From Ascaris suum (lineage: Eukaryota > Nematoda > Chromadorea > Rhabditida > Ascarididae), in NCBI GenBank assembly GCA_013433145.1, contig CM024188.1:12204345-12268344 (forward strand): DNA of 64,000 nucleotides. The letters run 5' to 3'. This document shows positions 13,048-25,459 of the stretch, in pieces. The notes beneath the pieces are model-generated. The model did not search any database, was not told the origin of the DNA, and saw only the letters and a program-made list of their open reading frames with translations. Each line of letters begins with the position of its first letter. The first letter of the stretch is position 1. A program made the translations under genes and the position numbers.

Positions 13048-14075
13048 TGAAATTACTAGGCCTACTCAGTACTCGCCAATGCCCGTCACTTCGCTTGCAC
13101 CCATAAGACAACCATACTCGAGGATACAATTTTCTCATTCCTTTTATTTGTTCCTCCCCGTACAGAAAACATCGAATCAAGTTCTTCCTATAAAACAAAC
13201 AAAAAGTATCGTTTCCTCACCAACTTTTGTACTGAGGATATCTTAAACAAATGAGAATCACTCACAGCCATATTCCTTCCCAACCTCGAGGGAATTTTGC
13301 GACTCATTACTTTTGGCCGAAATTTGTAAATCACAAAGTCTGGCTGAAAGAGAAGCCCAGGACTTGAAAATTTCACGCCTAGAGAGGATTTGTCTTTTAT
13401 TTATGGAATTTTCAGTTTTCCAATCTTTGTTTTATCTAATTGCAACATACGTTCTAAAAAGAAAAAACTATGATTGGACGTTGTCCAAATAAGTGAGCGT
13501 GAGAACGAATTATGGCACGCATGATGCGAATGCCCATACCATTATTCTCCACTCAAAGAACGTGAGACTATTAAACAGCTTGCAGCGACGCAGTTTGCAC
13601 GATATGTGCACAATATCTGGAAAAAAAAAACGAAGAGATCAACCCAAGGAATCATACATGGATGAGAGATATATTATACACATTTGCTCCCACGTTAAAA
13701 ATTCCGTTCTCTCGGAGGGGGCGCCCCTAAGGTAATCAAGAAATAACGAACAGGCCGTGCACCCGACTGACTCTACTGTTCTCAGCTGCCTCGGGAGGCT
13801 TCAGCTCAGCCTTCGACTCGCTTCAATATTCGCTGATGAGAAAAAATAATCAGCATGAAAAATTGGGGGATATTTTTGCTAATACTGTGTTGATCTCTCG
13901 ATAGGTTGACATGACTTGCCTATATTACATTTCAATCAGCTATAAAAGCAACAAACGAATGTTGCACATAACTCGAGATGAAAAGTGCAATTTGCTATAA
14001 GCGAGAAAAAAGACAGCACTTCGCATATCTTCTCTTTCGGCTCCAAAAAGTTCCCTTCGACAGCAAAAATTTCAG
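13048..14075. other. Intergenic, nothing recognised
   Basis: A+T-rich, without convincing splice-bounded frames. Confidence 0.5.
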
Positions 14076-14204
14076 TCATTTGTCGTCAACGTTTAACTTT
14101 TGAGAACAGATCCCGGACAGCAATTTCTGAAACAGCTGACAATAGTGGCGATGAAGATAGTGCTGCCCTCAGAAGAAAACCACATTGTTGTCCGGGGATG
14201 GATC
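14076..14204 (+). CDS. Predicted exon of an unidentified plus-strand gene
   Basis: Acceptor CAAAAATTTCAG and a perfect donor GGATC/GTAAGT bound 42 complete codons reading ICRQRLTFENRSRTAISETA, DNSGDEDSAALRRK and PHCCPGMD. The charged, low-complexity composition resembles a coding linker. Neighbouring exons were not located with confidence. The plus-strand block at 18058 fits it in phase. Confidence 0.33.
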
Positions 14205-17200
14205 GTAAGTAACACTTCGCAGAAGTGTCCAAGAACAGTTGTGAATAAAAAAGCGGACATATTCAGATACTACTGCCGATGGCGACTGCACGGTTGACTT
14301 GATTTCAACAAAGAATGTCACACAAATGCACAGTCTTTATTCCCTCTGTGTGGTAAACAACGACAAGCATAACGCAACACCTCTCTGCACATCGAGCATA
14401 AGCGGAGAAACATACGAACGTAGAGCAACAACAAGCCATTAGGACCTTTAGGAACGGCTTGGGCAGCTGATCTGAGCATGAACGCAACCGCAAATTCATA
14501 TTACCCTCTTGCATCTCCTTCCACACCCCACCCAAACTTCGAAATATTAACCTTGAAGAGAAAAGCATCAAGAACATCTGCAATTGGTGGGAACATTCTT
14601 AAAAGCTCATACCAATCTTACAAAGGATCAAAAAATGCGATTAACAGGATTTTCTTTTCAATTCTGCAGCAATGCAAAACATCGGCTTAGTTCCCACTGC
14701 GGGCACTTGATTACGTCAACACATATCACATATAGCACACCGGCTACAGTACTCCCTCGTAGTTAGTGTCGGGTGTCAGGGGCACTCACTGGTTATAGAA
14801 AACAAGCGTAACGTTAGGCAGGTCGCTGCATTATGTGTATGCGTTTAGACTCACTCTGGTCCATTTAGAAGCCCAGCTAAACCAATAACATTCAAGTTCG
14901 CGTCACGTGCAGCCTTTTCAGGATGCTGTAAACTGCCCCGCGCTCACTTCGAACCTGTCGTGTTATCAGCCATCCTTTTGCTTCACTCTTCACACGCTTT
15001 CATCCAGTGAGGCATAATATGAGGTATATCTTAAACCTTTGAAAATAAGCTTAAAGCAAAAACATCACTTCTATGGTGCTTTCCATCTTCGGTCAAGTCT
15101 AAAACACGAGACTATCGAACCTGCCGTACGCGCACATCGTCTTAGCTTGCATTTCGCTTACGATGTGCAGGTTGCATAGCGATATTTTTCACGCAAACGA
15201 GCGCAAGCTGCGACGTTCCTTCGTTTTGCCACTTCGATGCTTCTCTGTTGCACACCTTTTTCGTTCGCGCGACATGCTGATGCAAGAGTCCTATCTGCTA
15301 TCGGGATTTCCCCAATGTGAATGGAGTGCATCCAGGCGATGCGCTATGAACGGCGTTTGGTTTGCATACATGATCTTTATAAGACCATTGCGCACAAAAT
15401 GAGAAAACTGTTTGCAGGTTTTCGAAGCGTTGTACTCTGTGTGTTCATATACAATGGCATGCTTGTACGTATGCTGTTCGAGCACATACGTAACAAAACA
15501 CAGGCTCATAAGCTATTACCCCAGCCTGTAAAATCTTCAAGAAAAAGACTGCCCTCAATAAAATCCACCTCTTTCTCTCTCTAAAAAAACCCCATATAGA
15601 TTCCCGGGTGCCGTTTTACTTCCTGATAAATCAAAGGAAATGCTGGTCTTCAACCCCACCTCCAAGTCAGTTTCACTTCTGTAATCCGGCACGTCGTTTG
15701 TGTTAAAAAAGGCATGACAGTGAGTCGTTCTCATCTGCTAGCGCGTGCCTTCACTCCAAGTTAGCATCAGTCAAATACGCGCTCTTTCAGCGCAACTGCT
15801 ATGACTAGGACCGTCCGAATCCGGGCCTTTTAAATTTTTACGAAAGTTTCTCAGGTTCAACTAAAAACAGAACTTTCCCGAGACACAAACCTATCCGCAT
15901 TTTACTAAACAGTACCATAAAACTAGTAAAACTTGTATTCTTTCCCGAGAGCACTGCGTAACGGCAACTAGACTGGGGTAGTGATGGATGGAATAGCAGG
16001 AACACCTGCCATCGTAGACTAATAATGAAACTCTGAGAAAATACTCGGCACTCCTGAATCCGCATAACCTGCATTTCCCCGATCAGCGCAAAAAACGAAT
16101 CTGAATATCAATTGAGAATAAACTTTAGTGGCAGCAGATACAAAATACCATGTAGAACAGCTCAGATTCGACTGCTACGCCAAGATACTGATGATCTCTA
16201 AGCTCATGTAGGTTTTCTATCGAGTGCCACTCAAAATATCCTTTCTGCACCCAAAGCAGCCCTAAAATAATGTCCATCAATAAAACGGCACTAATAGACT
16301 GAGTACCCCTGCAATCGCTAGCAGTTAACAACTGGAATGCACACAGTGTTAATGAATCGCGATGCGCTCTACGTTCAAGACACGTGTACACAAAAACACC
16401 ACCTCACTTCTTCACAGTGGGTACACGCATCGTAAAAACATGCAAATGTTCCTGTAAAAGGATGACTGGGCACTGAATGATCGTCCGCCGAGCCAATACA
16501 GTTCAACTGCTTTGCGCGTGTAATTATAACAAGTTTTCATAGGACAAAATACGCCTAGGACATCAATCCATCGGCGAAGATCTCATATCGAACGAGAGCA
16601 CCTTTGCACTCTTCATTACTCTAATCATAACCATATGAATCTTTTTCGGTAGTGCGTCACATCAGTGAACCGCTGCAAACGAAACGACAGAAAGAAAACG
16701 AAAATCACTTGGAGCAATAGAATAAAACAACAGTTAACAAAGAAACATCACCAAATCTGGTGCAACTTCAAAGCACTCGCAAACAACGCCAAAAACAACA
16801 GCCCGGTAAAATTCGTCCATAACGCACCAAGCTGTCACTCCAAAACACAGCTCGTGAGGACAGCAGCTTCGGCGATCACAAAATGAAGAGTTTCACCATC
16901 CACATTTCTCTCCGTTTGAAGAGGCATTCAGCTGCCACTGTTAAGTAGCCAAAAGGACGCACGAAATAACTTTGCAAATGTGCCTACGAACGTAAACTAC
17001 GAAAGACTGGTCTTTCAAAGTTTGAAATTAAGATTCTCTAACTCTGAAAACAAGACCCCTGACAGCCTGATATATAATCACCTCGAGGGAGTTTATTCCT
17101 TCCTTGACACCTTTTACAACGCACTTCCATACCAGATGAAGCCATTACACTCATATTTTTCTCTGAAGAGCTAATATTAAGAGAGACACACACATGCACG

Positions 17201-18057
17201 GTATCCGATGCGATAAACAGTGCTAGTCACAACAATAGTGCATTCTGACTTTCACACACGATACGGCAGGCATCATGCATTAAGACATTCGTAGCCATCA
17301 TATTACGCTTTCATCTCTTCGACTGGAATTCCCTCCCCGTGGCCATGATTCAAAAATCCAATGGCCGACTTTTCGAGCAAAACAATGCATCGAACAACAA
17401 CGGCAATGTTAGCATGGTTTGCTTAGCAAAAAATTTCTGTATCAGCTCACAATGAGGTAATCATTCCCAGCTTCTACTGTCAACGCTACGAACTTTTTCT
17501 TTGAAGGTTCACATGGCACAAAATATCCATGCTTTCTGTCATCTCCATTACAGTTCAAAAAATACACTTCCAAATAACCATAACCCAACGCTAAAATACT
17601 CGAGAAGATCCATTTGAAGAAAACTTTTGCTGATTTGACATGCGTTTTACACACACTGTGCCCACAACGAAGAATGATTTTAAGAAATGTGATTTCACGC
17701 AAACCGCCAAAACGAAACCTCAACTCATATCACCTCGCATTGCACTGATGAAGTCCACCTACATAAAGCAACGCGGAGGACCAGTGAAAGCGAAAAAGTT
17801 AAGTGGTACAAAATAAAAGAAACGACATCACGCTACAAATAAGAAACCAGTCCACAAAGCCCAGCCAGTTCTCACAGGTGTGCTGATACGATGAACAGAT
17901 CGTTGTCACATCGTAGCCGTCCCAACACACGTCTAGTATCGCATTCGTTGCTCACCAGTACGGCGCCGTCCTTGTGTGCCTGCATTCCAACCTCTCCTGT
18001 TACCTCCATCCGCAGGACGATCACTTTTTCTCTCCCCCTGAAAATCCGTCGAATGAG

Positions 18058-18278
18058 TACCAAGAAAGACACTGGGCCACTTATTCGGCGCCATACGTGC
18101 CTGTACAAACCGCAATGCTCTTACCAAACCCATCAGTCGCAGAAATTTACCGAAAGATCGTGAAACAATCAGTCGCCGCAATACGCAACTGCACTTCGGA
18201 AGAACTGGGTATGACGTGCGTGAGACGGATGAAGAAGAGGCGACATTTTTCCTTGAGGAAGTTGGGAGGAAGGAGTAG
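18058..18278 (+). CDS. Possible terminal exon of an unidentified plus-strand gene
   Basis: The frame is open from an AG at 18056-18057 to TAG at 18276-18278 (72 residues). It includes ISRRNLPKDRETISRRNTQL, HFGRTGYDVRETDEEEATFF and LEEVGRKE. This frame reads as more protein-like than the other five over the same bases. The acceptor (AATGAG) is poor, although a pyrimidine tract lies 20 bases upstream. A 210-codon open frame runs antisense to it and I treat that as a shadow. Confidence 0.27.
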
Positions 18279-21200
18279 CTACAAACCACCTGGCGCTCAC
18301 TTTCACCCGCTCTCACCAGAACGCAAGCACAGTAAAGGCATTGGTTAATCGCAGACAGTGATAAAATTTTCTCAGCATGATTCATAGGAATGCATTCTGG
18401 AGAACTATCAAAACGCAAGATGATAGAGATAGCGGAAAAAAGGGCACAAGTGCACGGCGGGTGAGGATATCCGGGCTGTCGTAACGTTATGTGCACGACA
18501 ACGATTGACACTGGCTGTGCAACGATGAGTGCGCTATCAATCCTTCCGCATGTGGACGTCACCAAAGCCCAGTCACCAACACATTACCAAACTGATGAAG
18601 TGGTGTTCTAAGTGGAAAGAGGCAATATGGTTTGTGATGATATAAGATGGGAACTCTTGCCCGTTAAAGAAAATGCTTTTGACAAGCCTGACATATTCCA
18701 TACGAGAGAAAACACCATTACCTGCAAATGGCGCTGAAAACCGCCAAAGCAACAACTGCCAATTATACATGGTAAATATTGGAAATTTCTTAAGAATACC
18801 AATTTTCTATAACATTCCCTCCCTGATTAATTTAAAGATATGCAACACTACCATTGCCTTCTTAAATATGAAAAAGGTCATACCAATTCGCTATCGTGCC
18901 AGGGCCGTAGCCCTTATTAACGCTTGCAAAAGCCAAGCTACAAGCAAAACATAAGCCAGCAGATCTAACATGATGCACGCGCATCTGGTATCACTGAAGA
19001 TGGTTACATCATAAAGCAGCTTTCAGATTCCTCCGCTGCTACGTCACGACCCTCCCTAACAAAAACAACGAAAAGCCCTTTTCTTGTTCACCCTTATAAG
19101 CAGTTAACGATGAACTCACGAATGAGCTCGTCCTGGACATCGGGAGAAGATAAGCTCACATAAAAGCGACTTGAAAATAGAGTCAAATGAGCATATTGCC
19201 GCAGTATGAGAATAAAAACAGAAATTTACAGACAGCAGTCAGAAAGATGGACGCCTTGCAAATTAAGGAATATTCATGACATAAGTATGCGGGCAAGCGT
19301 GCAGCAGCAACAGCAATGAGCCAAGCAGAGAACAGATTTTGGAATAGAGAATTGCTGTTGGACTGCTATCAACGCAAATAATGTGTTGAAAGTACTACAC
19401 CTGTACCTGCACTCAGCGAATAAAGCATCGATTTATCCTAGAATGAATATGTTCCCATTTGTTTACGTTACTGATGGCCTCCCAGCGAAAGCTCACACTC
19501 GCACGTATTCATTCATTCGAGCAAATGAGTGCTGATGGAAAATTGGTTTAAGCAGCACAACTGGCGGCCGACTGAAATTCGCCACGAACTCATCGCAAAC
19601 AACTTGTTGCAATCTCTAATTAAGCAATCAATTTCCCGTTTTCCCCCACTTTCCAACGTTCTCACCCTTCTCCTCTTCGCCGTGCATTTCTTTCTCAGCT
19701 TCCACATCACGACCGTCTCTACTAAAAACCGCACAAATTAAGTGCAATGATTTTTCAAGACGACCACCCACACGGTTCCCTATGAATTATAAGACGCGGT
19801 ACATAAAGAACGCTTCAGGCAGAGAAACGGAGAACACAGCACCCTCTTGTTGACAGTCTTGTTTTTAAACGAGACACTTGTAAGCCGTTGAACACATCGC
19901 GTACCTGCTACCATTCTTACCCTCGCTCACGTTCACGTGGTATCAAAAACCAAAAAATGATAGGACAGTGAACACTCTCAAACTCCAATTTCTATGCAGC
20001 CATCTCGCCGAAATTCATCGCATCATTTTAACCCACCATACAGAAACCACATTTCCATTTCAAAAACTATGCAGTTGTGGAATGAGTTGGCAATGATAAC
20101 AAATGAGAAAAAATATATCTGGCAAGACTGCTCGTTTACTGTTCCGGATTAACCTATGCATTGAAGTGGAGTGCGCCCTAATATCATTCTCTTCAAAGGA
20201 AGCAAGAAGACGGACAAAGGACAGGTCATAAAAAATGCAACACAAAAACGTTGCTCTCAACAAAACGTTATTACTTTTGACATCCTAAAAGACGACTGTC
20301 TGCTTAGCACATGTCGTTGATGAATTAAAATCGTACCTAAAAAAATCGAGATTAAAACCTTTCAAAGAAAGACAATGAATGAAACGACAGAAAATGCTCG
20401 TATAAGAGAATACAAAACATTTATGACCCACCGAGATGACCGCAATCAAAAAAAGATGGCTGCTTTTTTTCAAAGTAAAATTGAGCTAAAGGACGGACGA
20501 AAGCATTTTCTGCACTTTCTTGATCCCTGATATGCGTCCTCGAATCAAGGCCACAAAACCTGTTCAGATGGAAACAGTTCGCAAAACAGGAATGGCCCTT
20601 AAATGGCTGAAATAAGATGTCAATACTCCTATTTTACATTTCAGCATTGTTAACAACTGCTGCTCATAGAAAACGGAAATATGCGTTTGACTCTCTGAAC
20701 GTCCGATGGTACACTATTAGCTTCGCTGTTGTAGCAAAAATGAGCAAGCAAAGGGATTCAGTTAATAAACAAAATTTTTAAAAAAGTGTTAAAGTTGAAC
20801 TCTGCTCAGTGATATCGCTGGAAAACGCAATGAGGGTATAGCAAACAACTGAAGCAATTAGACTTAACAATGGTTAGTATCGATGGGACCAGAGAGCGAG
20901 AACTGGCTATCGAAAGATCAGCAAAAGGGATCTAGACGTTAATCTAACTAAGTCCCCTTTCATGAATGGTGAGCGTTAGGTATTTCTGCACGCCCACATC
21001 ACTGCATCGTTTCAGTTGCACGATGACGATCATTCAAAAATAAACTGAAAAGGTATCTGCTGTTAATTTCATTTCAACAAGAGCATAAAACAAATTTAAA
21101 ACCCAGCGAACTACTTCATATCAGAAAAGATTTAAAAAGAAACCTCACTGAACAAAGCGAACGTCTGCTGAGACTCATCAATCTATTTTCGCTTTCTGCC

Positions 21201-23344
21201 AAGACAACTATTCGCTTAACGTAATGTTTGCAACACATTTTTGGTTCAAACCTCTAAAAATAACATAATACGGGGTAACTTGTAACATGAACAACAACGC
21301 AATTGGCAATAACCACAATAATAATAGCAGTGATAATAATCATAACAATGTTAATAACGGCAGCAATAATGGTGCTAACGATAGTAAATGACTACAACAA
21401 TAATGACAACAGCAACAGCAACAACATAATAAAAATGACAATGGTAATTGTTATGTGGAAGTAATTATGATAAAGAAAAAAACGACTGTGAAATTAGTCA
21501 AGTTAGGAACGACGAGGTGGGGCGGGGCCGTTTTAAAAAATTCGAACAATGTATGAAAAAAATTTCTGCAATTAGTGCAAACTGCAGTTATTATCCTTAA
21601 CTAAAGCAAATACTTCCGAGCCTCACTATCCTGAGTGCAAAAAACCGATTTTAAAAGAGAGCAGATTCCGTACAGAAATAGAGAGATGTAATATATTGAG
21701 TAACATAAGAAAAAAACCGGGATTGAATTTTAGAAAGAGACGGTAGAAACTGTCATCGTCTGCTATGTTTTCACTGCACTAAAAAACAAACAGCTGCCCA
21801 AAAATCACAACTGATCTAGTGAACAGACTTCACATTACACTGTCGAGATGCCGCAAAATGCAGCAAGTACAGCATTCACGAAACGGAAACAAAAGGGTGA
21901 ACACTTGAACGCCACATCGATTTAATACTTCAAAAGTGCTGAGCGGATCTTCAAGAGTTTAGAATAACACAAACGACTACGAGAACGCAGCGTAAGCAAA
22001 AAAAGATCAGCATAACCTAACGGCAAAACACGCACTAGCACTCCAAATCTGAGCTAAGCATACGGCGTCAAGCAGCAAGCGTTCGGTTAGCAAGGCGGCA
22101 ATGGCAATAGCTAGCTGGCGCACGCGAGGAGCAGTCGAATGCAAGAGAGATACACAATTTGCACAAGCATACAACATAGCCAATTGACGGCTGCGACTAT
22201 GCATTACGCATGTTGCGCGCACTTAACGCTCCTTCCCACCATCGAATGCACAACATTCCGCCTCCTCAACATTATATTCGCACACATGCTGCTGTTACTT
22301 GCACCCCTCTATCCCTTTCTTTGCACCCCTTTAAGTCATTTATGCTATGTTTCTTGAAAATCACTTACCAACTACGTGGTGCATACCACCTTGCTTAACG
22401 TCGAAGATGCGAACGCGTTAACTATCCTCATGTTCACTACAGTCAGAGCCAAGCCGACTTTCCATCTCCCTCACAAGCTAACGCGGCGCAAGATCCTTAG
22501 CAAAAGTGAACCGTTGCCTTCTTTTTTCCAGATTCCATAGATGAGTCATAACCAGTTACTTAATCAATGCATCTTTGTTGGCTTGCAGATGCGGAACTCA
22601 TGACTCTTCAGCTTCTCATAGGAACAAAATCCACTATTTTTCTGCTACTTTATTAGCGAAATTTAAGAGGTTAAGGTTGCTTGTTGGATATAGTCAGCCC
22701 TGATTGGACGGATATCGGAACAGGAAGTTGGAATCCTCCAATCACGATGATGAGGTGTTAACATTTAATAAGCGAGGGACTTGAAACAGTTTTACTTTTT
22801 TTAAAGAAAAAAGTGCGACTGAGGAAAAATTAGAAGCGATGTTTGACGATATATATAAATAAAATCATAAACAAACATCACATTTGTTCAAACAGACGCT
22901 CCAAGGATGTTAATTTTTCTTAATGTCGGCAGAAAGAAGCCCCTAGTCCAAAGAGGCATGTATTTTCACTAGGAGTAAATACATATGGAAGGGAGAGACA
23001 GAAAGAGAAAGAGAGAGCCTAAGCTTCTACTTCCCACTGTGTTCGAGGATGCGTATCAACCCACGATAAGGGCGAAAGCGGGTAGTATCATAAGCGCCTC
23101 TGTTGCAGCCACTCAACTTCTTAATTAGACAGGTACTTAAATAATATTTATTTGTTCAACGACTGAAAAAGTTAAAGGCTTTGAGGCTGCATGGTATGGC
23201 ATATGCAGGATTTTCCGCTTTTCAGCGGGTGCACAGAAGCCCCGGAATATTAACTCCTTCAATAGAACATAATTATAAACAAGAGAGATCTATATTTTTG
23301 TGACTTTCCAGCAAATAACTTGTTAAATGAAGCTTATATTCAGG
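18279..23344. other. Intergenic, mostly featureless
   Basis: Apart from the AAT/AAC repeat (21.3-21.5 kb) and a purine-rich AGAGAG tract (22.98-23.02 kb), there is no coding or repeat signal that stands out in either strand. Confidence 0.5.
21287..21480 (+). repeat. AAT/AAC trinucleotide repeat with a 34-codon Asn-rich open frame
   Basis: Degenerate AAT, AAC, GCA and GAT triplets. The frame from ATG 21287 to TGA 21391 reads MNNNAIGNNHNNNSSDNNHN and similar, ending SNNGANDSK. Low complexity explains the open frame; there is no evidence that it is translated. Confidence 0.75.
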
Positions 23345-23575
23345 CACACATGACGTGTTTACGTGTGTATATATGTATGTGAAGGTATACATATACGCAT
23401 ATGTGCACGTCTGTATGTATCTTTCAACGGACATACACAAAATACACATATATGCAGACATACAAACGCATACTCGCGCACGTATATATGGATATATATT
23501 TCTGCAAACACACATCTATGTATGTATTTACGTATCCCGTATGTACGTACATTTTACACACATACGTTATGTAGG
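23345..23575. repeat. Alternating purine-pyrimidine tract (TATG/CATA/CACA-rich)
   Basis: About 230 bases of interspersed TATGTA, CATATG, GCACAC and TACGTA units. All six frames stay open for long stretches with Tyr/Ile/His/Thr-rich translations, typical of low-complexity DNA with Z-DNA-forming potential. It lies just 5' of the gypsy relic. Confidence 0.75.
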
Positions 23576-23699
23576 CTTTCTTTGCTTGGGCGTTATTAAG
23601 TCGCTGTTGTTTTCGATTATGGGTGATTCTCTGAAAGCATTTGTGCCTGTAACCTCTCAACCATCTTAGATTCGTCAGTAAATCGTCGTTTGTATACGT

Positions 23700-25082
23700 T
23701 TTCGATCTCGGCGAGAAAGTTCAGCAATCTGACAATGACACAGCAACTGGTAGTTTGGATTAGTGACGAAAGCAGTGACGTTCGACAGTAACGGAAAGTC
23801 ATGATCGATAGCAAAACTCTTCGAGCGTTGCCCGGCGCACAAGAACAGTGAACGCTGGAAGCTGCGTTGGATTTGGTGACTCGGCGGCAGCAGGTGCTAC
23901 TGGAGCGAGTGGAGCGGATGATTGCCGATATCGCCCTCCTTGCTTCTCTTGCACTGGCTGCTAAGCTGGTCACAAACTCGCTAACGACACGGCTGACCGA
24001 TTCACTTATGATCCAGACAACCGCTACACATTCGACATATGGTTCAATCGATATGAAGACGTCATTTCCAAAGACGGCTCCATGCTTGATTACGTCGCAA
24101 AGCACGTCTCAGGGTTTCGAAGCTGCATGCAGTCCTTCAAGCCCGCCTTACTAACCAAATTGTGCGGAAAACAGCTTCAGAAATCTCCCTTGAAGACATC
24201 GTCAAGACGCTGAAAAGCTTTCGAACACAATACGTCGGTGTTTGCTTGTCGCTATTTCTGAGAACCCAGCGCAATATCAAGTCTTTCAGCGCTTATACCT
24301 GGATTGTCAAAACACGCTATGGGATGGCTGATTTCAACGCCGTCAAGCCCGAACAGATGAAGTCGTCAGTACCAATCTATGCCTTCCACACCATCGAAGA
24401 CACTGACTTCGTGCCCGTGTTCTGAATAAGGCGGAGGACAACCCACAAACGACGTCAAATGGGCTCGGTCTCTAAATCTAGCAGTTCTTGAACATCAGAT
24501 AAGACGCCAAGCTCCTCACCAATCCAGCACCACTGCTCCAGCTAGGAACCAATGCCGTCGCCAAAAGAACTACACACTGGACCTGCCTTCGCCTTGCATC
24601 CGCTGTAAAGGATCGCAATGCGTCAGAAATTGAGACTTCCTCAATAAGATGTCCTATGATTTCAAATGTGCCCGTCATAGCACGGTTTCTGCAAGAACTT
24701 CGCCGAGAAGAAGAGTTAGAACTCGAAGAAAAAACCTCAGAAGTGCGAATAACAGCGTCGTTTCTGCTTCCATGGTCAAGAGTGCCGCGCTGAGCAGTCG
24801 CATTTACCCCTTGTCCAGATCAGTGGCGCTGTCGTTCAAAATGCGCTCAGCGTTAAAGACTGGATCAGGATCAATTGTCCTAAGTGTCACGCTAAGTTCG
24901 CCAACAATAAGGACATCAAAGTTCATGGATATTTCGAGTGTAGCTTCGACACCGATGGACAAATAGAAAGAGGAGACCGTCCCTTTGCAGATACCCGGCT
25001 GCTCTTTGGCCTAGATTGGGTTGTCCGAAACGAACCTCTCTTGCGATGCCTCACAAAAGGCATCATTTACAAAGTACCTTCT

Positions 25083-25083
<1 letters not shown>
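23700..25083 (+). pseudogene. Decayed Ty3/gypsy retrotransposon gag (with start of the protease region)
   Basis: Translating the plus strand across shifting frames gives, in order: a Gln/Arg-rich start (RRQQVLLERVERM), the gag core FTYDPDNRYTFDIW and FNRYEDVISKDGSMLDYVAK (about 24010-24105), EISLEDIVKTLKSF (about 24180-24220), DFNAVKPEQMK (about 24330-24362), a Cys motif resembling a zinc knuckle (about 24590-24630), and LLFGLDWVVRNEPLL near 25000-25045, like the segment after the aspartic protease of these elements. These blocks recur in nematode Ty3/gypsy elements. The frame changes several times and a stop follows PVF at 24425, so it is dead. No LTRs or reverse transcriptase were found. 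The relic ends in a (TA)n tract. Confidence 0.75.

Positions 25084-25084
<1 letters not shown>

Positions 25085-25148
<64 letters not shown>
25085..25148. repeat. (TA)n microsatellite ending the gypsy relic
   Basis: Thirty-two TA dinucleotides directly follow the last recognisable retrotransposon codons. No flanking inverted repeat was seen, unlike the tracts at 9.1 and 12.0 kb. Confidence 0.95.
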
Positions 25149-25149
<1 letters not shown>

Positions 25150-25432
25150 GCTTAAGTAGGATTTTCTTCTCAAACCTGGCGCAGATGCTTACTTCTTCAG
25201 TCGATTTCTCGGTCCGATGCATTTATCCACCTGTGCAGTTATCGCTTTACTCTTTAGATACTTCCACACATGTTGTTTTCATAACGAAATTTGAGGGATT
25301 ATGACACAAATACACGTGACAGAGGAAATCAGCTAAAAAACGCTCAAGGTTCTAGTTGACGTTGCTATTGTCAGTGCTGTCACAAGAAGGGTCGACTCTG
25401 AACAATCAGTTAAGCTTTAGCAAGCGCCCCCT

Positions 25433-25459
25433 TCAAAACGCCCTTTGCATTCGCTTCTG
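25433..25459 (-). CDS. eif3c: eIF3c coding exon 18 (terminal, 8 codons plus stop)
   Basis: After a good acceptor (ACTTCCGCTTTCAG) the phase-0 frame reads QKRMQRAF and then TGA at 25435-25433. It is the first in-phase acceptor with an in-frame stop downstream of exon 17, only 72 bases away. The exon is tiny and not conserved, so a different terminal exon further downstream cannot be excluded. Confidence 0.55.
   Translation of the reverse strand, partial: QKRMQRAF

Noticed and set aside
17933..18565. 210-codon minus-strand open frame, the longest in the window
   Set aside because: Its translation is Cys/Ser/Ile-rich without domain character and overlaps, antisense, a more protein-like plus-strand frame. 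It has no useful splice context.
23273..23669. Overlapping open frames rich in Tyr, Ile, Thr and His
   Set aside because: They arise from the alternating purine-pyrimidine repeat, open in several frames at once.
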